DNA of 64,000 nucleotides from Chitinophaga eiseniae (GCF_012641265.1 NZ_JABAHZ010000009.1:1-64000); one strand, 5' to 3'. Numbered from the stretch's first letter, positions 34,393-44,281 are shown. Notes: generated by a model from the letters alone, not told the origin. Numbers and translations: made by a program.

Positions 34393-35388
34393 ATGAACGA
34401 ACAGCTTAACGAACTAATAATGATCAGGTATCTACAAGGTACCTGTTCTCTGGAAGAGAAGCAGTTATTTGAAGCCTGGCTAAAGGCTTCCGAACAAAAC
34501 CGTCATCTATTTTATGAAACCCGGGTATTATGGTATGCTTCCAGGATAGAATATTTTGGTTCGGAGGAGCAACTGGCCAGAGCCCTCGCCATTCTTACTG
34601 AAAATATTCGGCGTAAAGGTGGGCAACATAGGAAGAAAATATACCTGCAATGGGGCCGTTATGCCGCGATATTCATTGGTGCAATGGCTGTTGCCTGGTT
34701 CTTCCTGGTGCAGCATCATTTTAATAAAAACACTGAAGCCTGGCTCACCGCTTCGGTAAAGCATACAGACAGTAGCAAGCTGGTAGTGCTGAGTGATGGA
34801 ACCCAGATATGGTTGAATAGCAATAGTACCATATCATATCCCCGTCAATTCCTAAATGGCGCACGGACTGTATCGCTACAAGGTGAAGCGTATTTTGATG
34901 TAACTCATGATTCATCCCATCCCTTTATAATACACACCTCGAACATAAGTATTAAAGTATTAGGCACCAGCTTTAATGTTCAGGCTTATCCCGGAGAAAG
35001 CCAGGCCGAAGCTGTATTAATAAGGGGGAAAATCGCTATTGACGACAGTGTAGGCAATAAGCTTGCAGTGCTTGTTCCGGGGCAAATCGCCCGCTTTGAA
35101 AAAGGTGATCACAAGCTAACGGTGCAAAATGTAAATACCGATGCTTACACCAGCTGGCGACATGGGCAGGTAACGCTGGGCGCCGCCAGCCTTAAAACTA
35201 TTGTCAACAAATTATCTGAATTATACCAGGTACATTTTTCGATTGATCCCTCTGTAACCGACACCATCGGATATAATTTCACTTTCTCCAAGAGAAAAAC
35301 AGTAACGGAAGTCATAGATATGCTGTGTTTCGTTGCTCCTATACGTTACCAGATCCAGGGACATGAAATATTGATCACGAGAAAATAA
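34393..35388 (+). CDS. FecR-family anti-sigma factor
   Basis: The protein has 331 residues. A cytoplasmic N-terminal DUF4880-like region binds the sigma factor. One transmembrane helix lies near 92-112 (YAAIFIGAMAVAWFFLVQHH), and the periplasmic FecR domain spans about 130-235 (VVLSDGTQIWLNSNSTISYP, GEAYFDVTHDSSHPF). The C-terminal DUF4974-like domain (KTVTEVIDMLCFVAPIRYQI) contacts the receptor. It holds the upstream sigma factor inactive until the TonB receptor signals. Confidence 0.9.
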   Translation: MNEQLNELIMIRYLQGTCSLEEKQLFEAWLKASEQNRHLFYETRVLWYASRIEYFGSEEQLARALAILTENIRRKGGQHRKKIYLQWGRYAAIFIGAMAVAWFFLVQHHFNKNTEAWLTASVKHTDSSKLVVLSDGTQIWLNSNSTISYPRQFLNGARTVSLQGEAYFDVTHDSSHPFIIHTSNISIKVLGTSFNVQAYPGESQAEAVLIRGKIAIDDSVGNKLAVLVPGQIARFEKGDHKLTVQNVNTDAYTSWRHGQVTLGAASLKTIVNKLSELYQVHFSIDPSVTDTIGYNFTFSKRKTVTEVIDMLCFVAPIRYQIQGHEILITRK

Positions 35389-35392
35389 AAAA

Positions 35393-35422
35393 CCGGTAAT
35401 ATGTTACGAGCATATTTACCGG
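35393..35422 (+). other. Hairpin between FecR and TonB receptor genes
   Basis: CCGGTAATATG pairs with CATATTTACCGG with one bulge across a 7-nt loop, directly after the FecR stop. It may act as an attenuator or mRNA processing site before the receptor gene. Confidence 0.5.
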
Positions 35423-35480
35423 CTATTATAATTTCATCAACAAAGCGTCCAAGCATTATTGACTAAATCTAAACAAAAGT

Positions 35481-38153
35481 ATGAAAAAAAGCCGATGGAT
35501 GGCTGCAGCTACTTTGCAGAGCCTTCTTCTATTCTTTGCCACAGCAGCACCTGCTCTTGCACAAAACGAACGCATTACGCTAGATCTGAACAACGTACCG
35601 CTTATATCTGCATTGGATTCTATTCAGCAGCATTCCGGGTATCGCTTTTCATATAGTCTGGAGCTCGTGCCTTTGTTAAAAGAAAGTCGCGTATCGATCC
35701 ATTTCAAAAATCATTCTATAGAAAAAGTACTATCCCTGTTGTTTGCTGAGAAGGGCATTAAATACCGTGTGGTAGATAACATGGTCCTGCTTTCAAAGAA
35801 CACCCCGGCATCCACAAAAAGAACAGATCTACCCGGGCTGATACAGGTTATTAAGGGAAAAGTAGTGGATAAAGAAAGCCATTCGCCCCTGGCAAATGTA
35901 AGTATCGCTGTTTTAAATGCCTCAATGGCAAGGGGCGCCATTACCGATAGTAATGGCTTTTTTCTAATGGAAATTCCGGTAGGCCGGCAAAGCCTGCAGT
36001 TCTCTTCTATTGGTTACCAGGAACAACTGGCTGCGGATATTATGGTTGTTTCAGGCAAAGAAACATTTCTGACGATCGAACTCCAGGAATCGGTTAAAAC
36101 CTTGCGGGAAGTGGTCGTTAGCCAGGTGCAAAGCAGGGACCGCGCATTAAATTCAATGGCAACGGTCAGCGCACATGTCGTTACTCCGGAAGATGCGTCC
36201 AGATATGCTGCAGGGTACAACGATCCGGCACGCATGGTAAGTGCCCTGGCTGGGGTACTATCAGGCGGAAATGGCAGGAATAACATCATTATTCGTGGCA
36301 ATGCTCCCAGCGGATTATTATGGAGGCTGGAGGGCATAGAAATCCCAGCTCCCAACCATTTTAGCAGGGGACAGGGAGATGCCGGTGGCCTGTTCAGCAT
36401 AGTGGGTGCAGGTATGCTTTCAAATTTTGATTTTTTCACAGGCGCCTTTCCCGCCGAATATGGAAATGCGCTGGCTGGTATCATGGATCTTAATTTGCGC
36501 AAAGGAAATTCCGACAAAGCCGAATATGGTCTGCAAGTGGGTGTGATAGGTTCCGAGGCCTCATTAGAAGGGCCGATATCAAAAAGTAAAAAAAGTTCCT
36601 ACTTATTGAATTATCGTTATGGCAATCTTCAATTCCTGAGCGAAGGAGGAATCATCCACCTGCCAGACAACCAGAAATCACCTGTATTCCAGGACTTCAG
36701 TATGCATATCAATTTCCCTACCCGGAAGGCAGGTGAATTTTCTATCTTTGGCATCGGCGGTATCAGTAAAACAGGTTATTACAGCTCCAATGATTCAATG
36801 ATGTGGCGCCGGGACCCAGGCACACAGCTCGACAAAGTTGAACGCCATCTGATTGGAGTGCTGGGTGTGAAGCATACACTGTTGTTGCCAAATAAAAAAA
36901 CCTATCTTAAATCAACGCTTGCCCTTTCCTATCAATCAGATCGTTTGACAAGCAAGGAACTGGACAATAATTATCACTTTTGGCCTAAAGACAGCAGCCG
37001 TTATAGCTATCCCACCATTCGATTCACCACTTCGGTGAACCATAAATTTAATTCCGGCAGCGTTGTCAGGGTAGGTATGACCTACAGCCATTTTTTCTTT
37101 TCCATTTATGGAATGAACTATGACCAGAATCGCGTTAGTCAGGTGTCCCTGGATCAGCATGGCAATACCGGGTCGATAGAAGGTTTTTTTCAATGGAAAT
37201 ACCGCGTGTCCCCAAACTTTGAGATCAATAGTGGTCTTCACGCAACCAGCTTTTTACTGAATCATAAATACGCCATTGAGCCACGGCTCGGCGGGAAATT
37301 GAGTACAGGAAGCAGCAGCTTTTTGAGTTTTGGCTTTGGTATGCATTCAAGAATTGAACCCATCTCTATGTATTTTACCAGGATAAAAGAACCTGGCGGC
37401 GCAATCACTCAACCCAACCTGGATTTGAAGCTTACGAAAGCCATGCACTATGTACTTGGATATGAAAAATTACTTTCAAAGAACCTTAAATTAAAAGCAG
37501 AGATATATTACCAGTACTTATATCACATTCCTGTCGTCGACAGTCCCGGAAGTATTATTTCCACTATTAACAACTTGTATGGCTTGACAGACGCAGCTTA
37601 TGCAAGCAAGGGAAAGGGATATAATAAAGGTATTGAGATAACTGTGGAAAAATTCTTTTCAAAAAATTACTATTTCCTGCTCTCTGGCAGTGTGTTCGAT
37701 TCAAAGTACAAACCGGCCAATGGTCAAATATATAACACTCGTTTTAACACTAACTATTTGGTGAACGCACTGGCTGGTAAGGACTTCAATACAGGTGCAC
37801 TTAAACAAAATACGTTCAGCATTAATGTAAGAGCTACTTCCCACGGTGGCTTCCGTTATTCACCAGGTCGGATGGGTACCGATAATAGTGGAAAAACCTA
37901 TCTGTTTTTTCCACCAGAGGAAACGTATAGTCAGCATATGTCTCGATACATACGATTTGATGCCGGTTTAAAATTCAGAAAAAACAACCGGAGTTATTCG
38001 TGGATATTATCGTTGGATGTACAGAACATCGCTAACCGGGAGAATGTTCTTGAAGTAGAACCCAATGTTGACCCAAGGAATGTCATACATCTTGACCCGA
38101 CAGTAACAGATCTGGGTATTATTCCGGTTCTCAACCTTAAAGTTGAGTTTTGA
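35481..38153 (+). CDS. TonB-dependent outer membrane receptor with STN signalling domain
   Basis: The protein has 890 residues. A signal peptide is followed by an STN domain (about 30-105), which contacts the FecR anti-sigma factor, then a carboxypeptidase-regulatory-like domain (about 115-200: IKGKVVDKESHSPLANVSIAV). The plug and 22-strand barrel follow (NNIIIRGNAPSGLLWRLEG, GALAGIMDLNLRKG region). The lack of an adjacent SusD partner suggests an iron-siderophore, small-molecule or copper substrate rather than a glycan. Together with FecI/FecR it forms a transport-regulation circuit. Confidence 0.9.
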   Translation: MKKSRWMAAATLQSLLLFFATAAPALAQNERITLDLNNVPLISALDSIQQHSGYRFSYSLELVPLLKESRVSIHFKNHSIEKVLSLLFAEKGIKYRVVDNMVLLSKNTPASTKRTDLPGLIQVIKGKVVDKESHSPLANVSIAVLNASMARGAITDSNGFFLMEIPVGRQSLQFSSIGYQEQLAADIMVVSGKETFLTIELQESVKTLREVVVSQVQSRDRALNSMATVSAHVVTPEDASRYAAGYNDPARMVSALAGVLSGGNGRNNIIIRGNAPSGLLWRLEGIEIPAPNHFSRGQGDAGGLFSIVGAGMLSNFDFFTGAFPAEYGNALAGIMDLNLRKGNSDKAEYGLQVGVIGSEASLEGPISKSKKSSYLLNYRYGNLQFLSEGGIIHLPDNQKSPVFQDFSMHINFPTRKAGEFSIFGIGGISKTGYYSSNDSMMWRRDPGTQLDKVERHLIGVLGVKHTLLLPNKKTYLKSTLALSYQSDRLTSKELDNNYHFWPKDSSRYSYPTIRFTTSVNHKFNSGSVVRVGMTYSHFFFSIYGMNYDQNRVSQVSLDQHGNTGSIEGFFQWKYRVSPNFEINSGLHATSFLLNHKYAIEPRLGGKLSTGSSSFLSFGFGMHSRIEPISMYFTRIKEPGGAITQPNLDLKLTKAMHYVLGYEKLLSKNLKLKAEIYYQYLYHIPVVDSPGSIISTINNLYGLTDAAYASKGKGYNKGIEITVEKFFSKNYYFLLSGSVFDSKYKPANGQIYNTRFNTNYLVNALAGKDFNTGALKQNTFSINVRATSHGGFRYSPGRMGTDNSGKTYLFFPPEETYSQHMSRYIRFDAGLKFRKNNRSYSWILSLDVQNIANRENVLEVEPNVDPRNVIHLDPTVTDLGIIPVLNLKVEF

Positions 38154-38202
38154 CGTCTTACGCAGCTGCATAAGATTAGTAAATTCTATTAAAACATTTT
38201 AT

Positions 38203-38553
38203 ATGAAAAAATTTTTTGGTTTAGTATGTATTGTTATAATACTGGTAATTGCATGTAAGAAAAAGGGGACGGATAATCTTAATCCCGGGGAAGTAGATTG
38301 CGGCTCTTTCACCACTACTTTTTCGGCTACCGTGAAACCTTTAATGATATCCAGTTGTGCAAAAAGCGGTTGTCATGCAGCTGGCAGCACCAGTGGCCCG
38401 GGAGAATTGACAACTTATTCGCAGATATTCAATTCACGGGCAGCCATTCGCAACGCAGTAGCAAATGGAACAATGCCCCGTGATACTACTTTTACAGCCA
38501 TGCAAAAAGCAATTATTACCTGCTGGATCGATGCGGGAGCACAGAATAATTAG
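38203..38553 (+). CDS. Small lipoprotein with cytochrome-like CX4CH motif
   Basis: The protein has 116 residues from the ATG at 38203. A lipoprotein signal ends at Cys17 (VIACKKK). A CAKSGCH motif near residue 51, a spacing of four residues between Cys, and a following helical pattern (LTTYSQIFNSRAAIRNAV, MPRD) resemble the c-type cytochrome domains of some Bacteroidota and Planctomycetes lipoproteins. It may pass electrons or bind the metal substrate of the TonB receptor. It starts 49 bp after the receptor gene. Confidence 0.6.
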   Translation: MKKFFGLVCIVIILVIACKKKGTDNLNPGEVDCGSFTTTFSATVKPLMISSCAKSGCHAAGSTSGPGELTTYSQIFNSRAAIRNAVANGTMPRDTTFTAMQKAIITCWIDAGAQNN

Positions 38554-38585
38554 TGCAGGAGATATCATTTATAAGAGGGTGTCTT

Positions 38586-38629
38586 CAGTAAATAGCCCAT
38601 GAATCGCGAGATTTATGGGCTATTTACTG
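38586..38629. terminator. Very stable 20-bp hairpin, probably a bidirectional terminator
   Basis: CAGTAAATAGCCCATGAATC pairs with GATTTATGGGCTATTTACTG across a 4-nt GCGA loop, with one G-U pair. It sits between the lipoprotein gene and the convergent gene fragment. No T-run follows, so factor-independent termination is uncertain. Confidence 0.55.
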
Positions 38630-38914
38630 ATTAGCTGACGGGATAGAGGCTATCTCGGCATGATATCCTTTTGAGCCGGTTAATTGGGTAAGTGGGCTGC
38701 GTAAACTTTCTCCTGCGTTTATACGTGCTACTACGTAAGCAAAATCATATGTTGGTTCCCAACCCTGATCTTTCCTCGCTTTCTCCTTTACATATACCCG
38801 GTCTATGATTTGGTGAATCTTCCATCCGCGATGGCTATACGCTGTTGCATAAGCTGGTACGGTGCGCTGTACTACCTCGGGCGCATTGCCTATTATAACG
38901 CTACATTTGCGCAA
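38624..38914 (-). pseudogene. NAD-dependent epimerase/dehydratase C-terminal fragment
   Basis: Ninety-six codons read WKIHQIIDRVYVKEKARKD, GWEPTYDFAYVVARI and GESLRSPLTQL, the C-terminal pattern of SDR-family NAD-dependent epimerase/dehydratase enzymes. The NAD-binding N-terminus (GxxGxxG) is missing and no gene continues upstream. It is a truncated remnant. Confidence 0.6.
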
Positions 38915-39304
38915 AAAACAAATTTTATAAAATTATTATATTTTAAACTATCCGGCAAAAATGTCTGTCACTGGGTGGCAAAAGTAAGATTAGCATAAAC
39001 TGGTTCGGATATCCTTACCTGTGTACAGAACGTATCAATTTGGACCCAATCTTCGATCATAAAGTTCGAACTCGGTCCAGTCGACTTGATTGGACAAGTC
39101 AAATTTATTTTTGGCTTGTCCTTCTTTATTTCCGCTTAAATTACTGTCTATCATGCAGATAAATTTGATAGCTTCATTTACCCTCCCAATTCGAAGTGAA
39201 CTATTTTCAAAATGCAGTTTTTCGGAAACATCGAACTAATGACCTCTCGTTTCTTTTCTTAAGTCAGTAGTATTTACTTAGTTTTACGTCCAAAAATACA
39301 ACGC
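38915..39304. other. Intergenic region with dispersed repeat copy 2 and a terminator
   Basis: No gene is supported. Copy 2 of the short repeat lies at 39062-39090 (AAGTTCGAACTCGGTCCAG, then TCGACTTGAT). A hairpin GGACAAG (39092-39098) with CTTGTCC (39115-39121) follows, ending in a T-rich run, and is a probable plus-strand terminator. The last 60 bases probably hold the nadC promoter. Confidence 0.45.
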
Positions 39305-40147
39305 GTGTTGACAACACAGGAATTCATTACCGCAGCATTGCTCGAAGACGTGGGCAGTGGCGATTACTCTACACTGGCCTCCATACCAGCCGATGCCAAA
39401 GGTAAGGCGGTACTTAAAATAAAGGAAGAAGGCATACTGGCAGGCATGCAGCTGGCGCAGGATATTTTCCATCATCTGGAAGAAGATGCAAAATTCACTC
39501 TCTATAAAAAAGATGGCGATGCTGTAAATAATGGCGAAACCGCGTTTATCGTTGAAGCCAGTGTGCATACCATATTAAAAGCAGAAAGACTGGTGCTTAA
39601 CTGCATGCAGCGCATGAGCGGCATCGCAACACTTACCAATAAGTACGCCGATAAAATAAAAAATTACAAAACCAAAATACTCGATACCCGCAAAACCACA
39701 CCGTTGTTCCGCGAATACGAAAAGCAGGCAGTACGCATTGGCGGTGGTTACAACCTTCGCATGGGCTTGTACGATATGATCATGCTGAAGGACAACCATA
39801 TCGATTTTTGTGGCGGTATAGAGCAGGCCATACAAAAAACCAACGAGTACCTTGCGGCCAACAACCTCCACCTGAAAATAGAAATAGAGACCCGTAACCT
39901 CGATGATGTGCGCCGTGTGCTTGCTGTGGGCAATGTACACCGCATCATGCTCGATAACTGCTCACCAAAACTATTGGAAGAAGCAATTGAGCTGATTGCC
40001 GGCAAGTACGAGACCGAGGCGTCAGGCGGTATCAATCTCGATAACATTATTTCATATGCCCGTACTGGTGTTGATTACGTCTCTTGCGGCGCTATCACAA
40101 ATCATGCTGTGAGCATGGACCTTAGTTTAAAAGCACACAAAATATAG
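39305..40147 (+). CDS. nadC: Nicotinate-nucleotide pyrophosphorylase (carboxylating)
   Basis: The protein has 280 residues, the expected length, from a GTG start at 39305. It converts quinolinate and PRPP to nicotinate mononucleotide in de novo NAD synthesis. Family motifs are present in order: LLEDVGSGDYST, ERLVLNCMQRMSGIAT, ILDTRKTTPLFR with the catalytic Arg/Lys residues, GGGYNLRMGLYDMIMLKDNHI, IEIETRN, and EASGGINLDNI. It stands alone between unrelated genes. Confidence 0.96.
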   Translation: MLTTQEFITAALLEDVGSGDYSTLASIPADAKGKAVLKIKEEGILAGMQLAQDIFHHLEEDAKFTLYKKDGDAVNNGETAFIVEASVHTILKAERLVLNCMQRMSGIATLTNKYADKIKNYKTKILDTRKTTPLFREYEKQAVRIGGGYNLRMGLYDMIMLKDNHIDFCGGIEQAIQKTNEYLAANNLHLKIEIETRNLDDVRRVLAVGNVHRIMLDNCSPKLLEEAIELIAGKYETEASGGINLDNIISYARTGVDYVSCGAITNHAVSMDLSLKAHKI

Positions 40148-40309
40148 AGCAGATATTATCTGCTGTTGTTATTATCTCGCTGTCACTAATCCTGATACGG
40201 ATTTCTTCCTTATAACCATATGCCTTTGGCATGTCATCAACAATGTTCGGAAGGATATAGCCTGCTATCGCGATGGCCGCTAATGTTTTACCAGTTGCAT
40301 CCAATGCGC

Positions 40310-40789
40310 TCAAATCGTTAAATCATTTTCAGATTTTATATCTATCGCATTTTGCAATATTCTTTGAAATATTGCGGCGGCAGCTGCAACTACGATAGCA
40401 ACGAAAGTTGTCACGATACAAATGGCGAGAAAGCCTGCAGGGTCGTCTTCTTTATTATGGGATATCTTAATATACAGCCCTGCTGCCACAATTAAAAAAC
40501 TTAGTACGATTGCACAATACTTTATACTCTTTAAAGTCTTAACAGCGCTAGATGAGAATACTTTATTTTGCCCGATATATCCAAGTAATTTGAACGCCTT
40601 GTATAACGCAGCAAAAAAAGCGATTGATGTTGCGTATCCATACAAGATGAACGGGTCAAGGTAAATACTAAACAGGTCTAAGTTTGCAGCTCTCCCTTCG
40701 GTCAAGGGAAGTCGAATCAAAATGGCAAGTGCCACGATGCCAATAAGAACGATGAGTCCCTGAAGAAATATTATTGAAATTCTTTTCAT
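40310..40789 (-). CDS. DUF2975 membrane protein
   Basis: The protein has 159 residues with four transmembrane helices, at about 8-25, 45-65, 95-112 and 122-145. The arrangement and the N-terminal RISIIFLQGLIVLIGIVAL match DUF2975, a family of unknown function often paired with a small XRE regulator. No such regulator is seen downstream, where only a short TTG-started frame (40122-40313) follows. It is divergent from the AraC gene by 73 bp. Confidence 0.75.
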   Translation of the reverse strand: MKRISIIFLQGLIVLIGIVALAILIRLPLTEGRAANLDLFSIYLDPFILYGYATSIAFFAALYKAFKLLGYIGQNKVFSSSAVKTLKSIKYCAIVLSFLIVAAGLYIKISHNKEDDPAGFLAICIVTTFVAIVVAAAAAIFQRILQNAIDIKSENDLTI

Positions 40790-40862
40790 AATGATTCCAG
40801 GAATTTTAGGTTATGATAAGGTAATAAAAATTATTGATAAACAATAAACATTTATCGTTTAA

Positions 40863-41723
40863 ATGGTGACAGACTATAAGAAAATTGATTTATTTGGCAA
40901 GACCTTTGTTCAAAAGGTAGACGTAGCGCCTCCTTTTGAATATTCTTTTCCTGTTTCCCAACAGGCCTGCTTTCTATATATGCTGAAAGGGGAAACGCAA
41001 TTTCATCGCTATGATGACCATATCAATATCCCTACCCATCATGCATTATTGCTGAATTGCCTTGACTCGGGCAAGCAGATCAAGGACTTAAATAACAGCA
41101 ATAGCGAAATTGTAATCGTTACTTTCCATCCGGACATACTAAGGAAAATTTATGAAAGAGAACTTCCGTTGATATTTCAGAAGAATGACAAAATCACCAA
41201 TCAGTCAAGCGGAAAAATCAATAATGACTTTTTGATCCAAAAATATATTGAAGGGCTGCTGTTTTATTTTGAAAACCCATCATTGATAAATGATGAAATT
41301 TTAGTTTTAAAACTAAAGGAAATCATTCTTTTGTTATCGCAGACGCAAAATGCAGCAACTATACAAGTTATATTGTCCCAGCTTTTTTCTCCAACAGCCT
41401 ATACTTTCAAAGAAATTATAGCAGCCAATTTGTTTTCACAAGCTAGTGTTGAAGAACTTGCGCAAAAAACCAATCTAAGCACTTCTTCATTTAAAAGGGA
41501 GTCTAAAAAAATATATAATGATTCTCCAGCCAGTTACATTAAAAACAAAAGACTCGAAAGAGCTGCGGAACTACTTTTAATTTCCGATGAACGTATTACA
41601 GACATCGCCTTTGAATGCGGCTTTAATGACCTGGCCAATTTCACTAAAAGTTTTCACGATAAATATGGCGTTACACCAACTGGTTACCGAACGAATCCCC
41701 CGGAATATACCCGATTTTCGTAA
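40863..41723 (+). CDS. AraC-family transcriptional regulator
   Basis: The protein has 286 residues. The N-terminal half is a cupin-like sensor domain (FPVSQQACFLYMLKGE). The C-terminal 100 residues are the double helix-turn-helix of AraC: VEELAQKTNLSTSSFKRESK and ITDIAFECGFNDLANFTKSF. A membrane protein gene lies 133 bp downstream on the same strand and may be its target. The ligand is unknown. Confidence 0.9.
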   Translation: MVTDYKKIDLFGKTFVQKVDVAPPFEYSFPVSQQACFLYMLKGETQFHRYDDHINIPTHHALLLNCLDSGKQIKDLNNSNSEIVIVTFHPDILRKIYERELPLIFQKNDKITNQSSGKINNDFLIQKYIEGLLFYFENPSLINDEILVLKLKEIILLLSQTQNAATIQVILSQLFSPTAYTFKEIIAANLFSQASVEELAQKTNLSTSSFKRESKKIYNDSPASYIKNKRLERAAELLLISDERITDIAFECGFNDLANFTKSFHDKYGVTPTGYRTNPPEYTRFS

Positions 41724-41856
41724 TTTAGGGTAATTTCCCTTGTATCTCTGTTTAGTTTTGAACTAAATTACCAAATAACTGAGCTAAATCACACAGCTAT
41801 CCTATTTTTAATGTTGCTACTTTACAATCGTAAATAAACATTCAAAAATCAAAATT

Positions 41857-42345
41857 ATGGGACTATCTAATTTAGGAATTTTTCATACGGTTATAGGTGT
41901 TATTGCTATTGTTGCAGCAGTTATTAGTTTTATAAGAAATGGTAAAATTGACTTGAGTCAGCCTACCGGAAAAATCTATTTTTATTTTACGCTCGTCACT
42001 TCTCTAACGGCGTTAGGATTATCAAGCGTTAAAGGCGTCAATCCAGGGCATATTCTCGCACTGTTAATTATTATTTTGATATCGATCGCCTATTATCTTC
42101 ATGCCAGGAAGCAAGGAAATAACCGCGCCCGTTATATGGAGAATTTCTTTCTTTCCTTTAGTTTTCTCCTATCCATGATCCCCACCGTTAATGAAACGTT
42201 TAACCGGATTCCTGTTGGGCATCCTTTGGCTCATGGACCGCAAGATCCATTAATTGGAAAAACGTTACTTGTTATTTTGATACTGTTCGTTATAGGTTCG
42301 ATTTTCCAATTTAGGACGCAAAGGAGAATCAATAAATCAGTATGA
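41857..42345 (+). CDS. Multi-pass membrane protein
   Basis: The protein has 162 residues with four or five transmembrane helices (FHTVIGVIAIVAAVISFI, then LVTSLTALGLSS, HILALLIIILISIAYYLHA and ILFVIGSIFQF). The pattern is similar to DUF2306-like membrane proteins, but I am not sure of the family. It is probably regulated by the upstream AraC protein, inferred from position only. Confidence 0.65.
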   Translation: MGLSNLGIFHTVIGVIAIVAAVISFIRNGKIDLSQPTGKIYFYFTLVTSLTALGLSSVKGVNPGHILALLIIILISIAYYLHARKQGNNRARYMENFFLSFSFLLSMIPTVNETFNRIPVGHPLAHGPQDPLIGKTLLVILILFVIGSIFQFRTQRRINKSV

Positions 42346-42446
42346 TTTTGAACTTATTAACTAACTGAAGAAGCTTATAGGCATTATGCGGAAGGTTGTG
42401 CGTTATTGCAACCTTCTTCCGCGTAGTCGAAATGAAGGATTTGCGC

Positions 42447-43145
42447 TCAACAGATCATCAACAACCTATGCTGTCCAGGTTTTTCCTTTGGTGCGCGGTG
42501 AACACAAGGAGGAACTTTACTTTCAGGATGCTCAACCGCCAACCTCCAGAGGTGACCCAAGCCTAAGCTTATTGGATGTGCATCAGGGTTAGCCTGGTAG
42601 TGCAGATCAAAGCTATGTTCACTCAAGAATAATTCAAAACCGTCCTCTGCCCCACGATATAGTTTTCTGAGTTCATTACGTATTTCCGGGATAAGTACTT
42701 TCTTTTGGCCTTCTGAATTTGGCAATATTTCGCTGGACTCGCCATAATAGGTACACAAAAAGGTATCGACTGGTATGGGAGAGCGATCTACATGAAAAGA
42801 ATAAACATCAGTTGGAAAAAACGGGTAGGTATCATCCCGGTCATAGTGGCTGATCACATTAAGGATTGGCGATGCGCCGTGAGCTTCCAATAACTTCCAG
42901 TCATTTAAAAGAATTTCACGGGCAAGTTGCCCCTGTTCGCTCAACTGAAGTTCACGAAGTTCCTCTTGTCCGATTTCCGTTATATTTCCGCTTAGCTTCA
43001 CCTTTTTAACAATCTCAGAAAAATCACCTGACAGTTTACGATTCCAGCAAATTGCATTAATTTCTCCGTTAAATGGCGTAGAAACAAGGTCATGAAAATT
43101 CGTAACGCAATGAATATGTTTGTCTGTAGGAGATAAATCTGTCAT
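42447..43145 (-). CDS. Hypothetical protein, possibly DUF1826-like
   Basis: The protein has 232 residues from the ATG at 43145; an in-frame ATG at 43178 would add 11 residues. The sequence contains AICWNRKLSG near the start, YSFHVDRSPIPVDTFLCTYY in the middle and GLGHLWRLAVEHPESKVPP near the end. This resembles the DUF1826 family of unknown function, but the match is by eye. It stands alone on the minus strand. Confidence 0.55.
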   Translation of the reverse strand: MTDLSPTDKHIHCVTNFHDLVSTPFNGEINAICWNRKLSGDFSEIVKKVKLSGNITEIGQEELRELQLSEQGQLAREILLNDWKLLEAHGASPILNVISHYDRDDTYPFFPTDVYSFHVDRSPIPVDTFLCTYYGESSEILPNSEGQKKVLIPEIRNELRKLYRGAEDGFELFLSEHSFDLHYQANPDAHPISLGLGHLWRLAVEHPESKVPPCVHRAPKEKPGQHRLLMIC

Positions 43146-43487
43146 AAAAGTTAATATCAATAAAAAATCATCAGACAACGAAGTACGGCTATTTTCGTTT
43201 ATAACTGAAACTTTCCGATAGTCGTTAAATGTTACTTCGATAATAATTTTGAGGACTGGAATATTTCACTTAATTTAATAACAGTATCATACTTTACCGT
43301 TTATGGAGCGGCATTAACTGCCGGAAGAAACGAGCACCCCGGATATTTTACCCATCTCTATACCAGATGGCCAGCTATGATCCATTACAATAATATTTTA
43401 GATACCAATATGGAACCTATAATATTGCGTAAATTATATAATCCCTGGAAATGACAATCCCCTAAATTTAAATGCAAAACAACGGCA
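43146..43487. other. Intergenic region
   Basis: Nothing convincing is seen in these 342 bases apart from the presumed divergent promoters of the flanking genes. Confidence 0.4.
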
Positions 43488-44090
43488 ATGGACAGAAAAT
43501 ATGAAATAAAATTGATCCTGCTGGGGGTCGCGATACTGTTGTTGATCACTTGCGGCCTGATTTTCCCCCAATCCAATATAGAGAAGGTAATAAAGGCTAT
43601 GGGCGCAGGTTTTGCCATCATCTTTTTTGGATACAAGTTGACTACCGGATGGCTGATCCTTAATTTGAGCATAGGCCTGGAGACAAAAAGGTGTTCAGTT
43701 GAGGCTGAAGACGAATTAGACGATCTGAGCTTAACAGTTACGCTGGAAAAAGGAAGCATCGATAGTTTTTGGTTAAACGATATTGACATACGCGTTTCCG
43801 AATTGCAGCAAAATGGAACGCGCGTGATCAAAGGCTATATCAAACCATATGGAATAAAAAAAACACATGCTTTTGATGGCAAAGTTGCCTGGGAATCAGA
43901 TGAATACCCCAATTACGTTTTATCTCCGAATGAAAAAACCAGCTTCTCTGCTTATACCAGGGTAAGTAAAAGGTCAGTCATCCTATTAGAGGCCAATATC
44001 CTGGGCAGCAGACCTTTTTATGGCATAGAAAGCAAAAGTGGAGATAGGTCAATACAATGGAGGGCATCCACAATTTCGCTCCCTAAATGA
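43488..44090 (+). CDS. Membrane protein of unknown function
   Basis: The protein has 200 residues. Two transmembrane helices lie at about 8-25 and 37-57, followed by a beta-rich domain of about 130 residues (LTVTLEKGSIDSFWLNDI, GYIKPYGIKKTHAFDG). Topology suggests a membrane-anchored exposed domain. No family is recognised. Confidence 0.6.
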   Translation: MDRKYEIKLILLGVAILLLITCGLIFPQSNIEKVIKAMGAGFAIIFFGYKLTTGWLILNLSIGLETKRCSVEAEDELDDLSLTVTLEKGSIDSFWLNDIDIRVSELQQNGTRVIKGYIKPYGIKKTHAFDGKVAWESDEYPNYVLSPNEKTSFSAYTRVSKRSVILLEANILGSRPFYGIESKSGDRSIQWRASTISLPK

Positions 44091-44281
44091 TCCGATAGAT
44101 CATCAATAAAGCAAAAATTACTCTTACAATCGAGAGTTAATTCCTCATCAAGGTAAATGTAGTGCTATGTTATAGCCTGCTGATACCTCTAATCATTTCA
44201 ACTTATAATGGTACCTACGGTTTTCCGTAAGTTATTCATCGTCCAAAACTCCATTTTGCAGGTCAATTTAAATCTTTAATT

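Noticed and set aside
39062-39090. TTCGAAC string as part of a tRNA gene
   Set aside because: No matching T-stem, anticodon arm or acceptor stem can be formed, so it is only tRNA-like.
40122-40313. A 63-codon minus-strand frame after the DUF2975 gene
   Set aside because: It starts at TTG, lacks a ribosome binding site and does not resemble the XRE regulator expected beside DUF2975.
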